Positions 1 to 7,294 of a DNA stretch of 12,809 nt are shown piece by piece. Within the stretch, counting starts at the first letter, position 1. The number at the start of each line of letters is the position of its first letter. The position numbers and the translations under genes were made by a program. This DNA is from Stenotrophomonas sp. (GTDB lineage Bacteria > Pseudomonadota > Gammaproteobacteria > Xanthomonadales > Xanthomonadaceae), in NCBI GenBank assembly GCA_003484865.1, contig DMZT01000231.1:455-13263 (forward strand), given 5' to 3'. The notes beneath the pieces were generated by a model. The model saw only the letters and a list, made by a program, of their open reading frames with translations, made no database searches and was not told the DNA's origin.

Positions 1-539
1 GCATGACCGGCGTGATGCTGCGCGGCTCGGGCATCGCCTGGGATCTGCGCAAGAAGCAGCCGTATGCCAAGTACGACGCGGTCGAGTTCGACATCCCGCT
101 CGGCAAGGAAGGTGACTGCTACGACCGTTACCTGTGCCGCGTGGCCGAGATGCGCGAATCCAACCGCATCATCAAGCAGTGCGTGACCTGGCTGAAGGCC
201 AACCCGGGTCCGGTCATGGTCAAGAACTTCAAGGTCGCGCCGCCCAGCCGCGAAGACATGAAGGACGACATGGAAGCGCTGATCCATCACTTCAAGCTGT
301 TCAGTGAAGGCTACTGCGTCCCGGCCGGCGAAACCTACGCCGCCGTCGAAGCGCCCAAGGGCGAGTTCGGCTGCTACCTGATGTCCGATGGTGCCAACAA
401 GCCGTTCCGCGTGCATCTGCGCGCGCCGGGCTTCGCCCATCTGTCCTCGATCGACTCGATCGTGCGCGGGCACATGCTCGCCGACGTGGTGGCCATGATC
501 GGCACCTACGATCTGGTGTTCGGCGAGGTGGACCGGTGA
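1..539 (+). CDS. nuoD: NADH-quinone oxidoreductase subunit D, 3' part only
   Basis: This is the C-terminal part of the 49-kDa-type subunit of complex I, which with NuoB frames the quinone-reduction pocket in the peripheral arm near the membrane. The reading frame enters from the left edge and is open from base 3; the ATG there is internal, because the family is normally about 430 residues and only about 178 are visible. The segment matches the family's conserved C-terminal half: a [14 protein letters not shown] stretch near the start, [15 protein letters not shown], and the characteristic end [12 protein letters not shown]. The stop at 537-539 is intact. The gene belongs to the nuo operon but is separated from nuoE by 94 bases, the largest gap inside the cluster. 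Whether NuoC is fused to NuoD, as in E. coli, cannot be told because the 5' part is outside the window. Identification is very secure. Confidence 0.96.
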   Translation, partial: MTGVMLRGSGIAWDLRKKQPYAKYDAVEFDIPLGKEGDCYDRYLCRVAEMRESNRIIKQCVTWLKANPGPVMVKNFKVAPPSREDMKDDMEALIHHFKLFSEGYCVPAGETYAAVEAPKGEFGCYLMSDGANKPFRVHLRAPGFAHLSSIDSIVRGHMLADVVAMIGTYDLVFGEVDR

Positions 540-568
540 TCGCATCCGCTTGCACGACGCCTGACACC

Positions 569-586
569 CGCCGGCTGCTGCCGGCG
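569..586 (+). other. Perfect 7-bp inverted repeat in the nuoD-nuoE gap
   Basis: The 94-base gap between nuoD and nuoE contains CGCCGGC (569-575), a TGCT loop and GCCGGCG (580-586), a perfect GC-only stem. A run of five T (600-604) lies 13 bases after the stem, too far for a standard intrinsic terminator. It could be a stability or processing hairpin in the polycistronic mRNA or a weak attenuator. Nothing else recognisable is in the gap except the nuoE ribosome binding site. Confidence 0.5.
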
Positions 587-633
587 CTGCAGGTTCTGGT
601 TTTTAACGATTTCGTATTCGCTGAGGTCGGCCG

Positions 634-1161
634 ATGAAGGCGACAGGTAATTTCGAGGCGGCGCGTGACGTCGACCCGATGGTGGTCTTGAATGACAAGA
701 CCCGTGCGCACATCGATCACTGGCTGGCCAAGTTCCCGCCGGATCGCAAGCGCTCGGCTGTCCTGCAGGGCCTGCACGCCGCACAGGAACAGAATGCAGG
801 CTGGCTGACCGACGAGCTGATCGCCGGCGTCGCCAAGTACCTGGATCTGCCGCCGGTGTGGGCCTACGAGGTCGCCAGCTTCTACTCGATGTTCGAACTG
901 GAGAAGGTCGGCCGCCACAACGTCGCCTTCTGTACGAACATCAGCTGCTGGTTGAACGGTGCCGAAGACCTGGTCGCGCACGCCGAGAAGAAGCTCGGCT
1001 GCAAGACCGGACAGTCCACCGCCGACGGCCGCATCTACCTCAAGCGCGAAGAAGAATGCCTGGCCGGTTGCGCCGGTGCGCCGATGATGGTCATCAATGG
1101 CCATTACCACGAGCGCCTGACCGTCGAGAAAGTCGACGAGCTGCTGGACGGGTTGGAGTAA
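634..1161 (+). CDS. nuoE: NADH-quinone oxidoreductase subunit E (24-kDa type, [2Fe-2S])
   Basis: NuoE pairs with NuoF in the NADH-oxidising tip of complex I and carries the off-pathway binuclear cluster N1a. The 175-residue product has a helical N-terminal domain followed by a thioredoxin-like ferredoxin fold. The four cluster ligands are visible as C100-x4-C105 (in CTNISC) and C142-x3-C146 (in ECLAGC), the exact family spacing. The length is slightly above the E. coli protein (166). The start at 634 is favoured because GAGG at 623-626 lies 7 bases upstream; an in-frame ATG at codon 16 (679) has no better site. It follows nuoD after a 94-base gap and is followed 3 bases after its stop by nuoF, so E and F are very probably translated together. 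Confidence 0.97.
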   Translation: MKATGNFEAARDVDPMVVLNDKTRAHIDHWLAKFPPDRKRSAVLQGLHAAQEQNAGWLTDELIAGVAKYLDLPPVWAYEVASFYSMFELEKVGRHNVAFCTNISCWLNGAEDLVAHAEKKLGCKTGQSTADGRIYLKREEECLAGCAGAPMMVINGHYHERLTVEKVDELLDGLE

Positions 1162-1164
1162 GAC

Positions 1165-2505
1165 ATGGCACATCATCACGCACCCAGTGGTCCGGTCGGT
1201 CCCGCACCGTTGCCGCACCAGGTGGTCTACACCACCCTGCATTACGACACTCCGTGGTCGTATGAAAGCTACCTCAAGACCGGTGGCTACGCTGCCCTGC
1301 GCAAGATCCTCGAAGAGAAGATCTCGCCGGAGCAGGTCATCGAGATGGTCAAGCAGTCCAACCTGCGCGGCCGTGGCGGCGCGGGTTTCCCGACCGGCCT
1401 GAAGTGGTCCTTCATGCCCAAGGGCACCATGCAGAAGTACATCCTGTGCAACTCGGATGAATCCGAGCCGGGGACCTGCAAGGACCGCGACATCCTGCGT
1501 TACAACCCGCATTCGGTCGTGGAAGGCATGGCGATCGCCTGCTACGCCACCGGCTCGACCGTGGGCTACAACTACCTGCGTGGCGAGTTCCACCACGAGC
1601 CGTTCGAGAACTTCGAACAGGCCCTGGCCGACGCATACGCGAACGGCTGGCTGGGCAAGGACATCCTCGGCAGCGGCGTGGACATCGACATCTACGGTGC
1701 GCTGGGTGCTGGCGCCTACATCTGCGGCGAAGAAACCGCGCTGATGGAATCGCTGGAAGGCAAGAAGGGCCAGCCGCGCTACAAGCCGCCGTTCCCGGCC
1801 AACTTCGGCCTGTACGGCAAGCCGTCGACGATCAACAACACCGAGACGTATGCCTCGGTGCCGGCGATCATCCGCAACGGCCCGGAATGGTTCGCAGGCC
1901 TGAGCCTGACCAAGAACGGCGGTCCGAAGATCTTCTCGGTCTCCGGTTGCGTGCAGAAGGGCGGCAACTTCGAAGTGCCGCTGGGCACCACCTTTGACGA
2001 CCTGCTGGAAATGGCCGGTGGTCTGAAGCCGGGCCGCACGCTCAAGGGCGCGGTCCCGGGCGGCGTCTCGATGCCGGTGCTGAAGGCCGAAGAGCTCAGG
2101 GGCCTGCAGATGGACTACGACACCCTGCGTGCCCTGGGCACCGGTCTGGGGTCGGGCGCCATCGTGGTGCTGGATGACAGCGTCTGCTGCGTCAAGTTCG
2201 CCTGCCGCATCAGCCAGTTCTTCCACAAGGAATCCTGTGGGCAGTGCACCCCGTGCCGTGAAGGCACCGGCTGGATGCACCGTGTGCTGGAGCGCATCGT
2301 CGCCGGCAAGGCCACGATGGAAGACCTGCATCAGTTGAAGACGGTGGCCGGCCAGATTGAAGGCCACACCATCTGCGCGTTCGGTGAAGCGGCGGCATGG
2401 CCCATCCAGGGCTTCCTGCGCCAGTTCTGGGACGAATTCGAGTACTACATCGTCAACGGTCATTCGATGGTTGACGGCAAGAAGGTGGAGGCAGCCGCCG
2501 CATGA
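1165..2505 (+). CDS. nuoF: NADH-quinone oxidoreductase subunit F (51-kDa type, NADH/FMN/[4Fe-4S])
   Basis: NuoF is the NADH dehydrogenase site of complex I: it binds NADH and FMN and passes electrons to cluster N3. The 446-residue product matches the family length (445 in E. coli). The glycine-rich nucleotide/FMN site [10 protein letters not shown] lies at residues 69-78, and [19 protein letters not shown] at 181-199 is the second conserved loop. The [4Fe-4S] ligands are C358, C361 and C364 ([12 protein letters not shown]) plus C404 ([13 protein letters not shown]). The N-terminus is His- and Pro-rich ([10 protein letters not shown]) and not conserved. A GGAG site at 1155-1158, inside the end of nuoE, lies 6 bases before the ATG. 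The stop overlaps the nuoG start in an ATGA, which suggests coupled translation. Confidence 0.98.
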   Translation: MAHHHAPSGPVGPAPLPHQVVYTTLHYDTPWSYESYLKTGGYAALRKILEEKISPEQVIEMVKQSNLRGRGGAGFPTGLKWSFMPKGTMQKYILCNSDESEPGTCKDRDILRYNPHSVVEGMAIACYATGSTVGYNYLRGEFHHEPFENFEQALADAYANGWLGKDILGSGVDIDIYGALGAGAYICGEETALMESLEGKKGQPRYKPPFPANFGLYGKPSTINNTETYASVPAIIRNGPEWFAGLSLTKNGGPKIFSVSGCVQKGGNFEVPLGTTFDDLLEMAGGLKPGRTLKGAVPGGVSMPVLKAEELRGLQMDYDTLRALGTGLGSGAIVVLDDSVCCVKFACRISQFFHKESCGQCTPCREGTGWMHRVLERIVAGKATMEDLHQLKTVAGQIEGHTICAFGEAAAWPIQGFLRQFWDEFEYYIVNGHSMVDGKKVEAAAA

Positions 2506-4739
2506 GCGCGCAACCCGTAAACCCGAGCGTGCCACCGGATCATGTGACCGTCGAAATCGACGGCCAGTCCTTGGTCGTGCCCAAGGGCTCGATGATCATC
2601 CAGGCCGCCGACAAGGCGGGCATTCCGATCCCGCGCTTCTGCTACCACGAGAAGCTGCCGATCGCCGCCAACTGCCGCATGTGCCTGGTCGACGTGGAAA
2701 AGTCGCCCAAGCCGGCACCGGCCTGCGCCACGCCCGTCATGGATGGCATGAAGGTCGCCACCCGCAGTGAAAAGGCGCTGAAGTTCCAGCGCTCGGTGAT
2801 GGAATTCCTGCTGATCAACCATCCGCTGGACTGCCCGATCTGCGATCAGGGCGGCGAGTGCGAGTTGCAGGACGTGTCGCTGGGCTATGGCCGTTCGGTC
2901 AGCCGCTTCAACGAGCGCAAGCGCGTGGTGCCCGACGAGGACATCGGTCCGCTGGTCGCCACCGAAATGACCCGCTGCATCCAGTGCACCCGCTGCGTCC
3001 GCTTCACCGCCGACGTTGCCGGTACCTACGAGCTGGGTGGCATGTACCGCGGTGAGAACCTGCAGATCGGCACCTACGACGGCAAGCCGTTGACCACCGA
3101 GCTGTCCGGCAACGTCGTCGACGTCTGCCCGGTCGGCGCGCTGACCAACAAGGTGTTCCAGTTCCGCGCCCGTCCGTGGGAACTGACCGCGCGCGAGTCG
3201 CTGGGTTACCACGACGCGATGGGCTCGAACCTGTTCCTGCACGTGCGCCGCGGCGAAGTGCTGCGCGCTGTGCCGCGTGACAACGAGTCGGTCAACGAAT
3301 GCTGGCTGTCCGATCGCGACCGTTATTCGCACCAGGGCCTGTACAGCGAAGACCGTGCGGTCAAGCCGCTGCGCAAGGTCAATGGCGAGTGGAAGGAAGT
3401 GAGCTGGGCCGAAGGCCTGGCCGCTGCCAAGGAAATCTTCGCCGCCCATCAGGGCGATGACCTTGGCGTGCTGGTGCACCCGTCGGCCTCGAACGAGGAG
3501 GGCGCACTGCTGGCCCGTCTCGCCGCCGGCCTGGGCACCACCAACATCGACCACCGCATCAACAACCGCGACTTCTCCGACGCCGCCACCGCCGAAGTGT
3601 TCGGCCTGCCGCTGGCCGAGATCGAAGCCGCTGACAGCATCGTCGTTCTGGGCAGCAACATCCGCCACGAACTGCCGCTGCTGCATGCCCGCCTGCGCAA
3701 GGCGCAGACCACGCGCAACGCCAAGATCCACGCCGTCAACCCGGTGGACTTCGACTTCGCGTTCAAGCTGGCCAGCAAGCAGATCGTTGCCCCGTCGGCC
3801 TTCATCGAGGCGCTGGGCTCTGCCGCGCTGCGTGATGCCGTCAGCGCCTCGGCCGGCAACGCCGTGCTGATCGTCGGTGGCATCGCCGAAAACCACCCGC
3901 AGGCTGCTGCGATCCGCGTCGCGGCGCGTGATTTCGCCGCCGCCACCGGTGCCAAGCTGTGCCGTATCCCGCAGGGTGCCAATGCCGTGGGCCTGTCCCG
4001 CGCCGGCGTGCTGCCGGCCGGCAAGGACGTCAACGCCATGCTGGCCCAGCCGCGCAAGGCCTATGCCATCTACGGCATCGAGCCGGGCCTGGACTTCGCC
4101 GACGCCGCCGCTGCCCGCAAGGCACTGGCCGGTGCCCAGGTGGTGGCTTTCAGCCAGTTCGCCTGTGCCTCCACCCGCGACGTCGCCGACGTGATCCTGC
4201 CGATCGGCGCGCTGCCGGAAGTGGATGCCACCCTGACCAACCTTGATGGTCGCGAGCAGTCGGCCCGTGCCGGCGGCAAGCTGCCGGGTGAGGCGCGTGA
4301 AGGCTGGCGTGTGCTGCGTGCACTGGGCGGCGAACTGTCGCTGGCCGGTTTCGAGTTCACCGATCTGGCCGGCCTGCGCGCCAGCCTGGCACCGGTCAGC
4401 GTCACCGTCTCGTCCTCGGCGGCAACGCCGGTGGCAGGTGAGGGCCTGGAAGTGACCTCGACCGCCGCGATCTACCGCACCGATGCGGTGGTCCGTCGCG
4501 CCCAGGCACTGCAGTCGCATCCGCTCAACACCGCGCCGCGCATCGTGCTCAACACCGCGGATGCCGCCCGCCTGCAGTTGGCCGAAGGGCAGATGGCCAA
4601 GGTCGGCACCGATGCCGGTCGCGCCACCCTGCCGGTGGTGGTCGACGCCCGCGTCGCCGCGGGGTCGGTCTGGATTGAATCGGGCCACGGTGCAACCGCA
4701 CCGCTGGGTGCCGCACGCGTAACGGTGGTGGCTGCATGA
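2502..4739 (+). CDS. nuoG: NADH-quinone oxidoreductase subunit G (75-kDa type, multi Fe-S)
   Basis: NuoG carries much of the electron wire of complex I from NuoF towards NuoI. Residues 15-90 form a [2Fe-2S] ferredoxin domain (N1b ligands C47, C58, C61, C75). H107, C111, C114 and C120 form the His-Cys3 site of N5. C159, C162, C165 and C209 bind N4. A degenerate molybdopterin-oxidoreductase fold follows from about 225, ending in a small barrel at about 669-745. The product has 745 residues, near mitochondrial and alphaproteobacterial homologues and much shorter than E. coli NuoG (about 908). The extra CxxCxxxC motif for cluster N7 found in E. coli is absent around 226-250, and the position of its last ligand appears to be S270. 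GGAGG at 2487-2491 precedes the start by 10 bases. The gene overlaps nuoF and nuoH by 4 bases each. Confidence 0.97.
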   Translation: MSAQPVNPSVPPDHVTVEIDGQSLVVPKGSMIIQAADKAGIPIPRFCYHEKLPIAANCRMCLVDVEKSPKPAPACATPVMDGMKVATRSEKALKFQRSVMEFLLINHPLDCPICDQGGECELQDVSLGYGRSVSRFNERKRVVPDEDIGPLVATEMTRCIQCTRCVRFTADVAGTYELGGMYRGENLQIGTYDGKPLTTELSGNVVDVCPVGALTNKVFQFRARPWELTARESLGYHDAMGSNLFLHVRRGEVLRAVPRDNESVNECWLSDRDRYSHQGLYSEDRAVKPLRKVNGEWKEVSWAEGLAAAKEIFAAHQGDDLGVLVHPSASNEEGALLARLAAGLGTTNIDHRINNRDFSDAATAEVFGLPLAEIEAADSIVVLGSNIRHELPLLHARLRKAQTTRNAKIHAVNPVDFDFAFKLASKQIVAPSAFIEALGSAALRDAVSASAGNAVLIVGGIAENHPQAAAIRVAARDFAAATGAKLCRIPQGANAVGLSRAGVLPAGKDVNAMLAQPRKAYAIYGIEPGLDFADAAAARKALAGAQVVAFSQFACASTRDVADVILPIGALPEVDATLTNLDGREQSARAGGKLPGEAREGWRVLRALGGELSLAGFEFTDLAGLRASLAPVSVTVSSSAATPVAGEGLEVTSTAAIYRTDAVVRRAQALQSHPLNTAPRIVLNTADAARLQLAEGQMAKVGTDAGRATLPVVVDARVAAGSVWIESGHGATAPLGAARVTVVAA

Positions 4740-5827
4740 ACGAATTGCTGTTGAACGCGGTCGACCCGCTGCACCAGTGGCTGCTGTCACTGGGCGACAT
4801 CGGCGCGCTGCTCTGGATCATCCTGAAGATCCTGGTGATCGCCATGCCGGTGATCATCTCGGTGGCCTTCTACGTGGTCTGGGAGCGCAAGCTGATCGGC
4901 TGGATGCACGTGCGTCATGGCCCGATGTATGTCGGCATGGGCATCTTCCAGGCCTTCGCCGACGTCTTCAAACTGCTGTTCAAGGAAATCATCCAGCCGA
5001 GCAGCTCGCACAAGGCGATGTTCATCCTTGCGCCGCTGATCACGCTGGGCCCGGCCTTCGCGGCCTGGTCGGTGATTCCCTTCGACGCGCAGATCGTGCT
5101 GTCCAACGCCAACGCCGGCCTGCTGTATCTGCTGGCGATGACCTCGCTGGGCGTGTACGGCATCATCCTGGCCGGTTGGGCCTCCAACTCGAAGTATGCG
5201 TTCCTGGGTGCCATGCGCGCCTCGGCGCAGATGATCAGCTACGAAATCGCGATGGGCTTCGCCCTGGTCGGCGTGATGATCGCCTCGGGCAGCCTCAACC
5301 TGAGCAACATCGTGATGGCGCAGGCGGGCAACTCCGGTCTGTTCGACTGGTTCCTGCTGCCGCTGTTCCCGTTGTTCATCGTGTACTGGGTGTCCGGCGT
5401 CGCCGAAACCAACCGCGCGCCGTTCGACGTCGTGGAAGGTGAATCGGAAATCGTGGCCGGCCACATGGTCGAATACTCCGGTGGTGCCTTCGCGCTGTTC
5501 TTCCTGGCCGAATACGCCAACATGATCCTGATCAGCTTCCTGATCTCGATCTTCTTCCTCGGTGGTTGGCTGAGCCCGCTCCAGGGTTGGATCACGGCAG
5601 ACATCTCGCCGTGGATCGACTGGATCTGGAAGGGCGGCTGGCCGTGGCTGCTGCTGAAGGTCTTCTTCTTCGCCAGCTCCTACATCTGGTTCCGTGCCAG
5701 CTTCCCGCGCTTCCGTTACGACCAGATCATGCGTCTGGGCTGGAAGGTCTTCATCCCGCTCACCATCTTCTGGATTGCAGTGACGGCGTTGATGGTGTTT
5801 TACGGCGTGATCCAGAAGGGCGTCTAA
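4736..5827 (+). CDS. nuoH: NADH-quinone oxidoreductase subunit H (ND1 type, membrane, quinone chamber)
   Basis: NuoH (ND1) anchors the peripheral arm to the membrane arm and forms the entrance and chamber for ubiquinone plus the first part of the proton axis. The 363-residue product is a multi-span membrane protein. Signature stretches are [15 protein letters not shown] (49-63) in the first cytoplasmic loop, the highly conserved [18 protein letters not shown] (221-238) with its cluster of acidic residues followed by MVEYSGG, and [15 protein letters not shown] (323-337) near the C-terminus. It is longer than E. coli NuoH (325). The start ATG overlaps the nuoG stop (ATGA), and no strong Shine-Dalgarno sequence is seen, so translation probably depends on coupling with nuoG. 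nuoI begins 3 bases after the stop. Confidence 0.97.
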   Translation: MNELLLNAVDPLHQWLLSLGDIGALLWIILKILVIAMPVIISVAFYVVWERKLIGWMHVRHGPMYVGMGIFQAFADVFKLLFKEIIQPSSSHKAMFILAPLITLGPAFAAWSVIPFDAQIVLSNANAGLLYLLAMTSLGVYGIILAGWASNSKYAFLGAMRASAQMISYEIAMGFALVGVMIASGSLNLSNIVMAQAGNSGLFDWFLLPLFPLFIVYWVSGVAETNRAPFDVVEGESEIVAGHMVEYSGGAFALFFLAEYANMILISFLISIFFLGGWLSPLQGWITADISPWIDWIWKGGWPWLLLKVFFFASSYIWFRASFPRFRYDQIMRLGWKVFIPLTIFWIAVTALMVFYGVIQKGV

Positions 5828-5830
5828 GCG

Positions 5831-6319
5831 ATGAACCGAATTACTCATTACTTCAAAAGCCTGCTGCTCCTTGAGCTGCTCGGTGGTCTGTGGCTGACCC
5901 TGAAGTACGCCTTCAAGCCGAAGTACACGATGATGTACCCGATGGAGAAGTTCCCGCAGTCGCCGCGTTTCCGCGGTCTGCATGCACTTCGCCGCTACCC
6001 CAACGGTGAGGAACGCTGCATCGCATGCAAATTGTGCGAAGCGGTATGCCCGGCGCTGGCGATCACCATCGATTCGGCCAAGCGCGAGGACGGCACCCGC
6101 CGTACCACCCGTTACGACATCGATCTGTTCAAGTGCATCTTCTGCGGCTTCTGTGAAGAAAGCTGCCCGGTGGACTCGATCGTCGAGACCCACATTCTCG
6201 AGTACCACTTCGAGAACCGTGGCGAGAACATCGTTACCAAGCCGCAGCTGCTGGCCATCGGTGATCGGCTTGAAGCCGAGATCGCCGAGCGTCGCGCCGC
6301 CGATGCCGCTTTCCGCTGA
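5831..6319 (+). CDS. nuoI: NADH-quinone oxidoreductase subunit I (23-kDa type, 2x[4Fe-4S])
   Basis: NuoI carries clusters N6a and N6b, which link NuoG to the terminal cluster N2 in NuoB. The 162-residue product has an amphipathic, hydrophobic N-terminal helix (about 8-25) that lies against the membrane arm, then two classic ferredoxin motifs: C63-x2-C66-x2-C69-x3-C73-P ([12 protein letters not shown]) and C102-x2-C105-x2-C108-x3-C112-P ([12 protein letters not shown]). All eight ligands are present, and length is that of alpha/beta/xanthomonad homologues. The C-terminus is a charged, probably helical tail ([15 protein letters not shown]). The gene lies 3 bases after nuoH. Its stop overlaps the GAGG ribosome binding site of nuoJ. 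Confidence 0.97.
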   Translation: MNRITHYFKSLLLLELLGGLWLTLKYAFKPKYTMMYPMEKFPQSPRFRGLHALRRYPNGEERCIACKLCEAVCPALAITIDSAKREDGTRRTTRYDIDLFKCIFCGFCEESCPVDSIVETHILEYHFENRGENIVTKPQLLAIGDRLEAEIAERRAADAAFR

Positions 6320-6328
6320 GGTCGAATG

Positions 6329-6985
6329 ATGGATTGGGTAAATATCAGTTTCTGGGTCTTCTCCATCGTGGCGGGCATTTCCGCTGCGGCGGTGATCAGC
6401 GTGCGCAATCCGGTCTACGCCGTGTTGTGCCTGATCCTGACCTTCTTCTCCGTGGCCTGCATCTGGATCCTGGTCGGGGCCGAGTTCCTCGGTGTCGCGC
6501 TGGTGCTGGTCTACGTCGGCGCGGTGATGGTGCTGTTCCTGTTCGTGGTGATGATGCTGGACATCGATCCCTCCAACCTGCGTGAGGGCTGGGTGCGTTA
6601 CCTGCCGCTCGGCCTGGTGGTGGCGGTGACGATGCTGGTGCAGATGCTGGTGCTGATCGGCGTGAAGGGCAGGGCGGTCAATCCGTTCCCGGCCGACAAC
6701 GCTGCCGCGCTGGCCGCCGACACCTCCAACATCACCTGGCTGGCCCGCAGCCTGTTCACCGAGTACCTGCTGCCGTTCGAGTTCGCCGCCGTCATCCTGA
6801 CCGTGGCCGTGGTTGCCGCCGTGATGCTGACCCTGCGTCGCCGCACCGGCCTGAAGACACAGAACCCGTCCGAGCAGACCATGGTCAAGGGCAGCGATCG
6901 CCTGCGCATCGTCAAGATGGATGTGGAGAAGCCGGTCGTGCACACCAACATCAAGCCGTCCAGCAACGAGGAGGCGCAGCCATGA
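6329..6985 (+). CDS. nuoJ: NADH-quinone oxidoreductase subunit J (ND6 type, membrane)
   Basis: NuoJ (ND6) is a membrane-arm subunit next to NuoK and NuoH; its third helix is thought to couple quinone reduction to proton movement. The sequence shows about five membrane spans, with the conserved [20 protein letters not shown] stretch at residues 50-69 that includes the family's membrane glutamate (E52). Two ATG codons are in tandem at 6326 and 6329. I prefer 6329 because GAGG (6318-6321) then sits 7 bases away, the spacing seen for nuoE and nuoK, against 4 bases for 6326. The product (218 residues) exceeds E. coli NuoJ (184) because of a soluble charged C-terminal tail of about 48 residues after the last helix (RRRTGLK onward). 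The stop overlaps the nuoK start in an ATGA. Confidence 0.95.
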   Translation: MDWVNISFWVFSIVAGISAAAVISVRNPVYAVLCLILTFFSVACIWILVGAEFLGVALVLVYVGAVMVLFLFVVMMLDIDPSNLREGWVRYLPLGLVVAVTMLVQMLVLIGVKGRAVNPFPADNAAALAADTSNITWLARSLFTEYLLPFEFAAVILTVAVVAAVMLTLRRRTGLKTQNPSEQTMVKGSDRLRIVKMDVEKPVVHTNIKPSSNEEAQP

Positions 6986-7287
6986 TCACGCTTGGCCATA
7001 TTCTGGCGCTGGGTGCGGTGCTGTTCTGCATCAGCCTTGCCGGCATCTTCCTCAACCGCAAGAACATCATCGTGCTGTTGATGTCCATCGAGTTGATGCT
7101 GCTGTCGGTCAACATCAATTTCGTCGGGTTCTCGCGTGAGATGGGTGATACGGCCGGACAGCTGTTCGTCTTCTTCATCCTGACCGTGGCCGCGGCCGAG
7201 GCCGCCATCGGCCTCGCGATCCTGGTAACCCTGTTCCGTACTCGCCGCACCATCAATGTCGGCGAAGTCGATTCGCTGAAGGGCTGA
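6982..7287 (+). CDS. nuoK: NADH-quinone oxidoreductase subunit K (ND4L type, membrane)
   Basis: NuoK (ND4L) is the small three-helix membrane subunit related to MrpC; with NuoJ and NuoH it makes a proton route between the quinone site and the antiporter-like subunits. The product has 101 residues, the usual length. The two buried glutamates required for pumping in E. coli (E36 and E72) are here E37 ([11 protein letters not shown]) and E73 ([11 protein letters not shown]). A strong GAGGAGG site at 6968-6974 lies 7 bases before the ATG, inside the end of nuoJ, and the start overlaps the nuoJ stop by four bases. The C-terminal GEVDSLKG is typical. nuoL starts 7 bases after the stop. Confidence 0.97.
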   Translation: MITLGHILALGAVLFCISLAGIFLNRKNIIVLLMSIELMLLSVNINFVGFSREMGDTAGQLFVFFILTVAAAEAAIGLAILVTLFRTRRTINVGEVDSLKG

Positions 7288-7294
7288 TCCGTAG

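Noticed and set aside
3..5. ATG at base 3 as the nuoD start
   Set aside because: It lies inside the conserved C-terminal half of the family; the true start is left of the window.
569..604. Intrinsic terminator between nuoD and nuoE
   Set aside because: The T5 run is 13 bases after the stem instead of directly following it, and nuoE-N need transcription from upstream. Kept only as a hairpin.
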